Shown here piece by piece: positions 34,301-45,756 of a stretch of DNA of 64,000 nt. Source of the DNA: Melampsora larici-populina 98AG31. Lineage: Eukaryota; Basidiomycota; Pucciniomycetes; Pucciniales; Melampsoraceae. The notes beneath the pieces were generated by a model. That model was not told the DNA's origin. It searched no databases and was given only the letters and a program-made list of their open reading frames with translations. The first letter of the stretch is position 1, and each line of letters starts with the position of its first letter. A program made the position numbers and the translations under genes. The stretch covers positions 124,001 to 188,000 of the forward strand of contig NW_006768775.1 in assembly GCF_000204055.1 (NCBI RefSeq), written 5' to 3'.

Positions 34301-37300
34301 TCAACAAAATCATGTCAATTGCCCTTGGGTGTCCAGCCATTGCAGACTAAGTTGAATTTGGATATGAGAGACTGGAAGAATATTTAATCATGGAATACTG
34401 GGAAAATGATAAGTTTTTACATATATTGAGTTCTGCAAATACTTTCTCCTTGGGAGAGGGATCATTTGGCTGGGTCTGTCAGAAGCCCAGCAGAAACCAT
34501 ACAAATGGGAGTTCTTTTGAAGGTAATGTATCATTCCTCAAAGGATTGAATTCTCAATTCTACTCCATGGTTGAGCTTGACAGATCAGCCAACGCAGGCC
34601 ATTTGATTAAATGAGAGATTAGAGAAAGAGACATTTGGGTATACTGAGTGAGCTTCTATGGTCTCTATTACTTTGAATTTCTTCTAGCTAACTTGGATTG
34701 CTCAAAAAGACAAATTATATTCCACTTTCAGTGGATGAAACTGCCCATATTTGTGAATAGAAATGTAAAGAATTGCTGAAGTCACCTACCTGCCAATATT
34801 AAATGTGCGGCCCTGTGGGTGTAATTGAGCTTATGTAAAAACTGAAGACTACTGGCATGATTGGTATCCAGAACTCAATCAATCAGAAAACAGTTGTCAA
34901 TACAGTAACAGATAAAATCTTCTTGAACCAGATTCCAATCCTGTCTGCCAAAAAAGATCAACCAAGATGGGCTCTACATAGTGCAGAAACTGACCCAACA
35001 CAACTCAATACCATTGATTGAATTGGCAGGCTCTCTGATAGAGCTTGACATACTTGATACTCTATTTTATCAGTCTCATCATTGGATGTTGTGAGTGTAG
35101 TGACTCTAGTTAAAAGACAATCAAGACTTTCAACGGGAATTTAGCTAACATGTGAAATTCTGTGATATCATCTGTGATTGCTCAATGTTGTTTTGTGACA
35201 TCTTTTCTTTTTACTTTCCCAATCAATTTTTCTGCACATCAATGTTTTGCTAAAAGTCTTGGTTCATATGATATATGTATCTCTGTTTCATAGTTGCTCT
35301 CTTGCCCCATCTTTTGGAAATAGAGTATGTATTTCACTACCTTTTTGTTCTAGTAGTGATACTGATTTCTCGATACTGTTAAATTCCTATAGATCAAGCT
35401 TTACATTGAAGCTTTACCTGTACTTACTTTATCATTCTCATCTCTTGACTTTTCCTCCCAAAAACTTAGGTTAGTTTACCCAAGTCTGCACACTTGTGGT
35501 TGTGGAGAAGCTGCTTACCTTCAGCATATTATTATCAGGTGTTCCAAGGCATTTACAACTCTTTGGAATATACTCACAAGATGTGGTACTGGGAGTAGTT
35601 TTAAGAAGAAGTATAATAGAATATTATATTTAAATTCATAAACTAGGTACAATTGGAGAAGGATGAGATATGATAATAAGGGAGAAGGGCAGACAACTAA
35701 GAGTCTGCTAGGACAAATCATGGAAGACCACAGTTAGTTGACTCTTGCCAAAGAGATTTGAATACAAGTTAAATCAATGAGCAATTGAAGCTTGACACTT
35801 GACCTTCTCAGTGTCTTCTGTGTACAGAGATACAGATTGATTGAAGTCCATCAACTTGATTATCTCTGAGAGGTCACCAACCTATGGTTATTATCTCAGA
35901 GGTAACCAAACTGAAGCTTTCTGGATGATATTGCATCAGGATGAAGTAGTAATTACTTTACTCTAGTCAGAAAACTACAAGTGTTGAAGGAGTGAATCAC
36001 TAGTATTATGTTGATAATACTCTTGATTGTGTACTTCCGGGAATGATTGATTGTTCTTTAGAAACGGGCATGTATAAACTCAGTTTTTCTTTCATGGATG
36101 AAACATGTTTTGATTTATATAGTTGATCTTCAACCCTAGAATTGTGGTATCCACAAGTGTTACAATGTTAGGTTTACATTTATTATTTTGTTACTTTTAA
36201 AATTGTGAACACTCAATAGGGCGGTTCAAGAAGAGAAACATGAGCCATGTGGTTGATGAGTTGCAATGAGTCTTTTTTGGGTTACTCAATCCTTGAAAAG
36301 CCTTATTTCAAAGTGATGAATGCTCTAAATTCATGTTTTACAGCTCTGTAAATTCAGGAACACTGTCCCAATGGGTTGTTTTATGGCTTCTTTTTCTTTT
36401 TCTTGTGTTTTTGTACAGACTTTTTGTTATTGAAAGCGGAAAACCTGGAGAAAGAAATTAAGAGGAAAAAGGTTCTTTTTTAACCAAAAATCATTTGAAT
36501 CCAGGAACAAAAAGAACAAAGAATGGAAGTAATTTTTTTTGGCTCAATTGTCCCTGTCTTTTGAAAATTTAGGGACATGATTTGAAAATTTTGACGCTGA
36601 CTACGAGATTTCAAAACCGTGAATCACCTCTAAAGGTGGTTCACAACCTTAAATTTACTTAAAATTTACCTGTAATCATCTAGTATTTTGTATATTATAA
36701 GCATATTGAACTCTTGATTGTATACTGAGGTATCAGATGTTACTAGTGTTTTTTGTAATTATCATATGTTACATCTCAGTCTTTGGAAACATTTGTATGT
36801 ACCCTGTGCTTACAGAGGTCTATACTTATCGCCCTTGAACGTTTCACTCATGAGAAGACCTGGAAAATTATCAAGAATTTCACTGGCTTACTTGAAGGGA
36901 GACATCTATGATAATGGAGAGTCAACCAGTTGAAGGCACATTTGACATGATAATTAATTGTATTATGTTGTGGATAGATAATAGTAGCTACAGGCGCTAC
37001 CTTGAAGAAGGAAAACAAGACAATCAAACAATCCAGGACAACTACTATGTGGTAATTTCTATACTTGCATCATATGAAGCACAAGTACAGGTTGAGAATG
37101 TGGATAAACAAAAGCAAAAATAGGAGGAGATTCAAAGATGAAAAGGATAGAAAACTTCACACTGGCAAGGCCATTAAAGAAACAAAAGAAACAAATCAAA
37201 ATGGACAAACTTGAGGAGAAATCCCAGTAAGTAATCTTGTTTCTGTCCGCTTGGTTCATCCGCATTCAACCAAGTTCTGGCAATCTGATTCTACTCCTAA

Positions 37301-37504
37301 GAGGTTCCCACCCCAATTGAATCCACACGGACGTACTTGGAAGACATGTGGTTCAATGCCAAGAGGCGTGGAGTGCTTCACAAATGAAGTTTGCTCGCTT
37401 GCCTATGATGGAACATTTTTTTCCTGATGGATCATGATTTCTAGACCCTGACCTGGAAGTATCAAATACAGCTCACCTAATTTAAACTATTCTTCATCAA
37501 CACC
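34300..37504. other. AT-rich accessory DNA, no supported gene
   Basis: About 3.2 kb with only short frames and no paired repeats that I could find. Probably old, strongly mutated transposon sequence. Confidence 0.4.
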
Positions 37505-38110
37505 AGCTCTCTGACATATGATCATGCTTCATGTCAACTTCATCATCACTTATCAAACCCACACTAAGATCATCATCTTCTTCCACACACTTTTTTCTAA
37601 TCCTGAATTCCTTCTTATTAACTTCCTTATAACAAAGTGTCCTAAATTTTGTATCACTTTGGCAACAAACCGTAAATTGTTTGTATCCTTGTTGAAAAAG
37701 GAATCCTTTCTGAAACTTTGATTTTTTTTACAAATCTGATTAATTTGTTTATCTTTTGATGTTTTAGGATTCAAATTAAGATCCTGTGCTACTTCCTTTC
37801 TTCTATAGTGCATTATTTTGCTTTTAATTTTTCTGAAATATATCTCTCTAACTTTTTCATCACTTAATGTGTTTGGGTTTATGTTCAGCTTTTCATTAAT
37901 TACTTCTCTTCTGTATTGATATTTTTTTGTATATTGATATAAGGCTTTCTCATACAATCTGTCTCTCTCTTCCATGCTTTTAAGATCTGCAATATCCACC
38001 TTCAATTGATGTAAGATTAACTTTCTTTTCTCTTCCAAGTTTTCAATATCATTGGATGGTGTTTCAAGTTCAATTTTATTGTGTTGAAGAAATATAAAAC
38101 AGGTTCTCTG
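37505..38110 (-). pseudogene. Frameshifted fragment of the lysine-rich repeat family (left arm of an inverted pair)
   Basis: Minus strand: NLEEKRKLILHQLKVDIADL, then KLNINPNTLSDEKVREIYF and HYRRKEVAQDLNLNPK match the C-terminal domain of the gene at 44085-45756. After ICKK the frame shifts, but the matching sequence continues to a HDHM segment near 37510. The N-terminal part of that gene is absent except for SSSQRT and FLQHN next to the junction. Confidence 0.8.
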
Positions 38111-38112
38111 GC

Positions 38113-38700
38113 TTGAGCTCTCCACTAGAGGAGATGGTTAATATTGAAAACTTGGAAGAGAAAAAAAGATTAATCTTATATCAATTGGGGGTGGATATTG
38201 CAGATCTCAAAAGCATGGAAGAGATAGACAGATTGTATGAGAAAGCCTTATATCAATATACAAAAAAATATCAAGAAAGAAGAGAAGTCATAAATGAAAA
38301 GCTGAACATAAACCCAAACACATTAAGTGACAAAAAAGTTAGAGAGATATATTTCAGAAAAATTAAAAGCAAAATAATGCACTATAGAAGAAAGAAAGTA
38401 GCACAGGATTTTAATTTAAATCCTAAAACATCAAAAGATAAACAAATCAATCAGATTTGTAAAAAAAACCATTAAAAGTTTCTTGTCAGAAAGAATTCCT
38501 TTTTCAACAAGGATATAAACAATCTATGGTTTGTTTCCTCAGTGATACAAAAGTTTGAAAACTTTATTTCAAGGAAATTAATAAGAAAGAATTCAAGATA
38601 AGAAAAAAGGGTGTGGCTGGAAATGATGATCTTATTTGATAAATGATGATGAAGTTAACATTAAACATGATCATATGTTGGAATTCAGGTGGGGAGAAAG
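38113..38700 (+). pseudogene. Frameshifted fragment of the lysine-rich repeat family (right arm of an inverted pair)
   Basis: Plus strand, head to head with the preceding fragment: NIENLEEKKRLILYQLGVDI, LKSMEEIDRLYEKALYQYTK and KLNINPNTLSDKKVREIYF, then a stop after ICKKNH with matching sequence continuing out of frame to HDHMLEFRWG near 38695. The two arms are separated by about 40 bp, forming a 1.2-kb inverted repeat. Confidence 0.8.
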
Positions 38701-39329
38701 AATGGTCTACATGACACATACCATCATGTAAGTTCTAAAGCGGGAAATGTTACATCCGCCCAGACTCCAGTCAGGGCCAGTCTCTTACAACTCAACCCAA
38801 CATCATGTATGATCAACCTCGAGAAGTTACAACATCCATCCAGTCATCACCTTGGCGGTGGAATAGGTTGTGGTTCACCAATTTGTTGTGTCTAATAAAA
38901 GGATGATTTGAACATCAAACCATCAAAGACACTTTCTTTTTATTAAATTCAATGAAAAGATAGGATTTCAATCGATTGTTTGGCGCTTCGAGCATCAAGA
39001 ATTTACAATCTTGGTAATCTTTCACCAGGGCCTTCCAAGCCCATGTCTTCACTTACATTGAACAAAAGTGATGAAGTTGAAAAAGCGCACCTCGAACATC
39101 TCATCATGAACCAGGATCTCGAGCAAAATCCTGGACTGTGTCCGATTCTTAACAGTTTTGCGGAATCAAAGAAACTTCTCCGTCATGTCACTCAACCAAA
39201 CCATCAATATACTATCATGATCTACGCGACTTTTATGTCAGTGATGAACATGAAGAGAAATAACACAGGAATCTACTCGTAGTGAACAAGACAAATTTGC
39301 TATCAAGAGGTTGGCGGAGGAGGTGCTTG
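38700..39329. other. No supported gene; one open frame of unknown status
   Basis: A plus-strand frame 38980-39282 (starting MALRASRIYNLGNLSPGPSK) has reasonable composition but neither splice context nor a relative in the window; it may be a remnant tied to the minisatellite that follows. Confidence 0.35.
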
Positions 39330-39650
39330 ATAATGGTAAAGCCCAAGAGCCAAATCAGCAGGGATTGACAAGTCTGAAGAGGATAAACCAAGACCAAATC
39401 GGAGTTCGATAAGTCGGAAGAGGATAACCCAAGAACCAAATCAGAATTCGATAACTCTGAAGAGGATAATCCAAGAGTACAATAATTCTCAAGTGGATAA
39501 ACCAAGAGCCAAATCAGATATTGATAAGTCTGAAGAGGATAACCCAAGTGCCAAATCAGATATTAATAAGTCTGAGTAGGATAAGGCAGGAGTCGAATCA
39601 GAGATTGATAAGTCGGAAGACGAAAACCGCAGAGCCAAATGAAATATTGA
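39330..39650 (+). repeat. Coding-type minisatellite, about 42-45 bp unit
   Basis: Six to seven imperfect copies of GATAAGTCTGAAGAGGATAA followed by CCAAGAGCCAAATCAGA(T/A)ATT. In one frame the unit reads KSEEDNPRAKSDID, but stops and small indels shift the frame between copies, so it is probably the decayed repeat domain of a lost gene. Confidence 0.65.
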
Positions 39651-39769
39651 TAGAGTCAAAGAGAAAAAAGAGCCGAATCAGAGAGAATGAGATGAAAGAG
39701 AAAAAGAAACAAGATGAAAGTCAGATATCAAGCTCATTGCATATGTTCAAGAACGGAGAAAACGCAATG

Positions 39770-41000
39770 ACTAACCTCATGATCTCAATTTTCCGCTGCT
39801 ACATCTTCATCAATGAATTCCTGGACCACTTTTCAAACTCTGCCATGGTCCTCACTCCCTTCATGTCCATCAGCATAAATCTAAAGAAGACAGAAGACCA
39901 AGATCCAAATCAGAGACCATTTCGATTCCATCCCATAGAAAGAGTGAAAACGTGAAAACTTACCACGTAATCTCAGCTGCGACTTCAATCGAGTACTTAT
40001 CTTGACTCATCAGACTCTTGGCTTAACCTCATTACCTGATTCCACCAGCACAGATCTGAAGAAATTGAACCCATTACATTCATTCAAAAGCCAGGAAAGG
40101 TGATGACTTACCACATAATCGCGACTGCCAGCTGTTGCATATTGATCAATTGATTCCCGAAGTAATTTCCTAGATCCATCAAACTCTTCAAGTCCATTCT
40201 CAAATATGTTCTCTTATCGATGGTTATACACGAATGGAATCGCGTCCATGTGATCGATTACATTAATCGATGACATTATCTGATGTAGGTCGGAAGAGAT
40301 AAGTCAGTTCATAGTGAACTAACAGAAGGGATACTTGTATGGATTGCTTACATCGATCCATCAACTCGATTTGCTGTTTAAACATAACGTGAATCTTTCG
40401 CTAAGGCTACTTGAATTGAAGCATGACCTCAGGATATCAAGTTTGTAAGATGTCGTTCACGTGTTTGTAAAAGGACCATTGAACCTTTAGTTCGGGTTGA
40501 AGAATCGAAAAGAAAAATCATAGATTTCCAAGAAGAAGAACGGTCGGTTGATCATTATCAAGATATAGGTCGGTCAATGTCAGAGACGAGGTATGAATTT
40601 TGAGATGATTTGATTCGGATCGAACTCACCTTGAAGGATATCAAGGATCGAAACAGTTGCACCAAACAGAGAACATTCGGTTCTTCGATTGTCTTTTCAT
40701 CACATCTCAAACCGTAGACTTTCAAAGACTCTTTGCTTGTTCTACTCCATGTCGACCACTGGTAAAAAGGTGTGTAAGTGGTCATCACGAAATGATATCT
40801 AAGAGTGAGTATCGAACTTACAAACATTGTTACAAAATCGGTCTTCATATAAACCAGGACAGCTGATGTAGCAGTAGAAGTTGAGCTACCGATCGATCCG
40901 GTTCTTACCAAGTTGAACTAAATAGAGACGTATCATTTATTCGAAGCGATCCGTTCTATCTGAAACGATCGCTGAATCTGAATCAATGAGCGATTCGAAA
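39770..41000 (-). CDS. Possible small multi-exon gene, structure unresolved
   Basis: On the minus strand, exon-like pieces with good splice ends appear: MIRLYLVQL followed by GTAAGA (about 40970-40910), AVLVYMKTDFVTMF followed by GTAAGT (40865-40820), SKESLKVYGLRCDEKTIEEP ... SLISFK followed by GTGAGT (40760-40630), QIELMDR near 40360, and ENIFENGLEEFDGSRKLLRE near 40200-40130, plus EVAAEITW and MLMDMKGVRTMAEFEKW near 39975-39850. I could not join the later pieces without a stop codon. It may be a real gene with further introns or a pseudogene. No family recognised. Confidence 0.3.
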
Positions 41001-41508
41001 TATTAAAGAGAATGATGAAGTGAATCGATTAGATAGATACAAATTAGAAAGTCTTTGTTGTTGATAATAAAGTCAACTACTAACAGTTTATATTGTTTGA
41101 TGATATTGGTCGAAGTGAGTTGTTTGATTAGGATTGGTTGGTGGTGGTGATGGTTCGGTCGATCAAGTGCTGATCTCGAAAAATGATGAGGGACTGTTAC
41201 ATACACTGTGTATGTATGTATGTCAAGCACGTGATATATTACAGACTGTCTGTGTATTTTATCAAACCACAAGTATGACTTAAAAATTCTGTTTGGTTCT
41301 GACTTGGATAAATTTTTTTAAATTCTAGGGTTTCAATTCAATTTTGAACTGATTCTTCATTACCCACAAAAACTTCGAAACCTTCGATTCACAAAAAAAT
41401 CAAATCGAACATTCTCTCCCTCTCTCTAACAACAGAATCCTACAGACTTTACTTTGAGCTTCGATTGTTTCCTTCTTTTTAACTTTTCAAACAACAGACT
41501 ATCTATCA

Positions 41509-42702
41509 ATGGGTTTCGGTGACGGTGGTCGAGGTGGAGGTCGAGGTGGAGGTCGGGGTGGAGGCCGTGGAGGGTTCGGTGGTGATCGTGGTGGACGTGG
41601 TGGAGGACGTGGTGGATTTGGAGGAGACCGTGGTGGACGTGGTGGAGGAAGAGGTGGATTCGGAGGTGATCGTGGTGGAAGAGGTGGAGGTCGAGGTGGA
41701 GGAATCAGCTCTCGTGGTCGAGGTGGTGGAGGCCGAGGTGCACCTCGTGGACGTGGTGGACCTGCAAGAGGTGGTCGAGGTGGTCTTGGAGCTAAACGAG
41801 GTGGAGCACCTAAAGTGATCATTGAGAAACACAGGCACGATGGTGTCTTTATTGCAAAAGTAAGTTCTTCTTCACCTCGGCTCTTTGTTATCGTATTTTC
41901 TTCCTTGCTGACTAACATTGTGGTCGAACTTTTTAGGGAAAGGAACACCTTTTAGTCACCCGGAACTTGGTTCCAGGAGATTCAGTGTATGGTGAAAAAC
42001 GAATCACGGTAGAATCCACACCTACTTCACCTGATACACCTGCCGAAAAGATTGAATATCGAGTATGGAATCCTTTCCGATCGAAATTAGCAGCTGGTAT
42101 TCTAGGTGGTTTAGATGATATTTATATTGCTCCTGGAAAGAAAGTTCTTTATCTTGGTGCAGCAAGTGGAACGAGTGTTAGTCATGTGGCTGATGTAGTA
42201 GGACCTACTGGTACAGTTTATGCTGTTGAATTTTCTCATCGAAGTGGAAGAGATTTGATTAACATGGCTAAGAAACGAACAAATGTTATCCGTTAGTACT
42301 CTACTTTACCCTTCTCATTTCATACTTTGAATCGATCAGAAACTAATCGTTACCGGTATTTTGACATCTTCCGTACAATTAGCTATTGTTGAGGATGCCC
42401 GACACCCAAACAAGTACAGGATGCTCGTAGGAATGGTAGATGTCATCTTCGCCGATGTGGCACAACCAGATCAAGCAAGAATCATCTGTTTAAACGCTCA
42501 TCATTTCCTCAAACACGGTGGTAACATTCTCATTTCGATCAAAGCCAATTGTATCGATTCAACCGCTCCCGCTGAAGCTGTCTTTGCAAGTGAGATTAAA
42601 AAGATGCAGAATGAGATGATCAAGCCTCATGAACAACTTACACTTGAACCTTATGAACGTGATCACGCTATGGTTGCTGGTACTTATTTACGTCATACTT
42701 GA
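41509..42702 (+). CDS. NOP1: Fibrillarin, rRNA 2'-O-methyltransferase
   Basis: Catalytic subunit of box C/D snoRNPs in the nucleolus; methylates ribose 2'-OH of rRNA. Exons 41509-41859, 41937-42291 and 42383-42702 encode 341 residues. Residues 1 to about 100 form a Gly/Arg-rich GAR domain made of RGG and GGRGG units. The methyltransferase fold follows: [20 protein letters not shown], then the SAM-binding motif [47 protein letters not shown] and [16 protein letters not shown], all strongly conserved. The 5' leader is pyrimidine-rich (CTCTCCCTCTCTC near 41415). Length and motif order are those of other fungi. Confidence 0.98.
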
Positions 42703-44005
42703 TCAAAACTCTTGACTTCTTTTTTTCTCAAAGACCTTACATTCAAATAGAATTCAAAACAAAAACAAGAAAAATAAATTGTACTTCAAAAAAAATGGGT
42801 TCAGTATCAAGGGGCGAAAACTTCATTAAATGGAATTCCATTCATGTTAAAAAAACCTCGATTTGTTCCATATATACTCACACTTGTTTTTTTTCTTGTT
42901 GTTGTTTGGTTTTGCATTGAAAAGGGTTTTTTTTCTTTTTTTTTTCTTTTTGTCTTAATATAAATCTCTTTTCTTTTCTTCTATTTTTTTACCTATTTGT
43001 GTTCTGTGTGAGTGATTGGTACTTTTTTACTTACTTTGATCCCTTTTAGTTTGCAAATTGGACATAACCCATCTTGCGGAGCATTTGCCTTGAGTGGAGA
43101 TGAGTGATTCGGCTTTCTCAATGAAAAGGGACGTGCCTCAAACTTGCTTGACTCATCTCGGGCAGTTTTGCAAGTTTTTGGTGGTCGTGAGCGGAGTGCT
43201 TTAGAACCAGAGATAACTACCTCAATAACGCCCTCATCACTCACACACTCGCTCTATCAGTCTTGATTTATTCAGGAGTTGACATCTAGCATTTAAGCTG
43301 ATTCTTTTACCGAAGTGGTAATGTGGCCTAGTCAGTTTTTGAAATCATTCATGACCCTGTTGTATGCGTGCTGTTTACCGAACAAGTTTTTGGTTTTTCA
43401 GTTTTTAGTTGGGTGGGCACGCTGGGTTACCAAAGAACTCATAGCTTATATCGCCATTGTTGGTATCTTGTGAGTGAACTGGCTCAGCTGGTGGTAGGAT
43501 TCAAGACTTCTGCTGGATGTAGGCAGAGATCTTGAAAGATGAGGAAAGCATCTGAGGAGACCCTATTGATAGTAGATACCACATGTTGAAGTACGTGAAG
43601 CCTGCTTATTTTACAAAGTAAGCCTTTTGTTGTGGTATTGGTTGTCTATCCTCATCGAAATATGGTCAACTCATCAGGTCAGCTCCTCGTCGATCTTCGC
43701 TCTAACTTGCGGTTATGCTTTCTCAAGATGGCTGACAAGGAAACAGATACGATTTTCTCCTCAGTGTTTTCTTCCGTAACCAGAACTGCGATTGCCATTC
43801 AGGAGATCCTAGATGTACCACAGAAACTTCGCCATCCTCAGACGAGGTCGTGCTCAATCGCAGTTCTTGAGTAGCCTCAGTTGACCCCAAGTGGGATGGA
43901 TGAGATTTTCGGAAGAAATATTCCTTCATGTCCTCAACCCTCAGCTATGCTCAGTATGCCATCAGTGTCTGCTGAGCTTCGTTCGATTTCAATATCAAGT
44001 AGGAG
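42703..44005. other. Intergenic; pyrimidine-rich tract, no firm gene
   Basis: 42890-42990 is almost pure T/C on the plus strand and is probably the end of the NOP1 3' region. A minus-strand frame 43244-42993 has a CPICK motif but no ATG. It reads into GTAAGT, so at best it is an isolated exon. Nothing else is supported. Confidence 0.4.
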
Positions 44006-44013
44006 TATAAAAA
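44006..44013 (+). promoter_or_regulatory. TATA box of the orphan-family gene at 44085
   Basis: TATAAAAA lies 79 bp before the ATG, the same geometry as for the HHCC-domain gene at 2765. Confidence 0.5.
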
Positions 44014-44084
44014 GGTTAGAACCACAAGTCTTCAAACTCCAGACAAACACTTGAATCTTCAGTCATAGTTTTCTATTTACAAAG

Positions 44085-45756
44085 ATGCCCATGCCATCCC
44101 AATTCCAAGATTCACCTGATCAAGCTCTTAGAGCTTCAATCTCTCGAATTTCTCAACTTTGCTATGATTTACAAAATACCTTTAATTTTCTCTCATCACT
44201 CGCGTCCCGTAATGAGGAGTCAACTTCTGTCTCACCGCCACCGATCCCACTTCATTCAAGGCCCGTCCAGACCTATCTTTCCACTACAGCTCCATCTAGT
44301 TCTTTCGGTCAAATCTCCCAGCCAGCATCCGAGAAAAGAACCTTCTTTAATTCACCCAAAGCCAATAGTAATCCGGAGGTATCAAATAATCTGGCCCGCG
44401 AGGATAGGATCTATCGACGGCCATACTCAAAGTCGATGCCAACAATTCTCTTGCACTCCAGCCATGTCTCTGATCTTTCACGAACCAAAACTCCATCTAG
44501 CCCGTCCCATGAGATTCCAGCTTCACCGGCTTCAGATACTTTGGAATCAGAACGTGATCTTCAGGAAAGCAATCGTAAGTCTGACATTGATAACTTGAGC
44601 TGCGAATCCAATTTTATTGAAAAACTTATACCACATTTCCTATAGCGCCCAGTATCATAATACACGACGTTGCAGAATCAGAACGTGATCTTCAGGAAAG
44701 CAATCGTAAGTCTGACGTTGATAACTTGATCTGCAAATTCAATTTTATTGAAAAACTTATACCACATTTCCTTTAGCGCCCAGTATCATAATACACGACG
44801 TTTCAATACCAACATCCTCTGGGCATTCGGATTTCAACTCGATTCGAGAAGGAATAGATTATTTCAATTATGTAGAAACTGATGAAATATCTGAGTTACA
44901 CTTAGATAAGATTAGCGATGAGTCTAATGCTATTCGGGATCAGGCGTCATCCTCAACTTCTGCTATCCAATCGCGACCAGCTAATATAGATTCAACTCCG
45001 CCATCAATTCCGACTGTGTTGTCTAACTTCATCTTTGAATCGCCGCTAGCTTCGTCTCTTGAAACTCAACCCGGTATCATGTCTGTTCTTGATCAGGCAG
45101 CGACTTCATCTCTTCAATCGCCACCTGCTCCTTCAGCAGAAAACTCAAGCCAGAGAACTTCTCTTGTCCTTCTTCAACAAAACATTAATAATGATATTGA
45201 AACCTTGGAAGAGAAAAGAAGATTGATTTTACATCAATTGAAAATTGATATAGTAGATCTCAAAAGCATGGAAGAGATAGAAAGATTGTATGAGAAAGCC
45301 TCATATCAGTATACAAAAAAATATCAATACAGAAGAGAAGTCATAAATGAAAAGCTGAACATAAACCCAAACACTTTGAGCGATGAAAAAGTTAGGGAAA
45401 TTTATTTCCGAAAAATTAAAAGCAAAATAATGCACTATAGAAGAAAGAAAGTAGCACAGGATTTTAATTTAAATCCTAAAACATTAAAAGATAAACAAAT
45501 TAATCAAATTTGTAAAAAAAAAATTACAGTTTATCGACAGAAAGAATTTCTTTTTCATCAAGGATATAAACCATCTACTGTTCGTTACCTAACTGATACA
45601 AAAGTTCGAAAACTTTATTTTAAAGAAATCAATAAGAAAGAATTCAAGTTGAAGAAAAAGTGTGTGGCTGAAGATGATGATGTTAGTGTAGGTTTGATAA
45701 GTGATGATGAAGTTAATATTAAACATGATCATATGTTAGAAAGAAGGTGGGGATGA
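44085..45756 (+). CDS. Orphan-family protein with lysine-rich internal repeats (509 residues)
   Basis: Exons 44085-44574, 44646-44705 and 44777-45756 splice in frame. The N-terminus MPMPSQFQDSPDQALRASIS and SQLCYD is shared with the gene at 47707. The middle is Ser/Pro-rich and disordered. The C-terminal part (from about residue 325, LEEKRRLILHQLKIDIVDLK) contains three related units of 32-36 residues, each of the form YRR(E/K)-x5-(L/F)N-(I/L)NP-x-TL-x-D-x2-(V/I)-x3-I. The third is the most divergent, beginning YRQKEFLFHQGYKPSTV. It ends in an acidic patch (AEDDDVSVGLISDDE). Exon 2 and its intron are a 131-bp tandem duplication of the preceding exon end and intron. No signal peptide and no known domain. 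A nuclear, nucleic-acid-binding role is possible from the charge pattern but unproven. Confidence 0.8.
44543..44797 (+). repeat. 131-bp tandem duplication of an exon-intron unit
   Basis: The segment GAATCAGAACGTGATCTTCA through the intron acceptor and CGCCCAGTATCATAATACAC is present twice in tandem with few differences. Each copy contains the exon end, GTAAGT donor, 71-bp intron and TAG acceptor. The extra 60-bp exon encodes PPSIIIHDVAESERDLQESN and is divisible by three. Confidence 0.88.

Noticed and set aside
41499..41948. Proline/arginine-rich and Ser/Thr-rich frames on the minus strand
   Set aside because: Mirror images of the Gly/Arg codons of the NOP1 GAR domain.
42993..43244. Minus-strand frame with CPICK
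   Set aside because: No ATG in frame; a single CxxC is not enough to propose a zinc protein.
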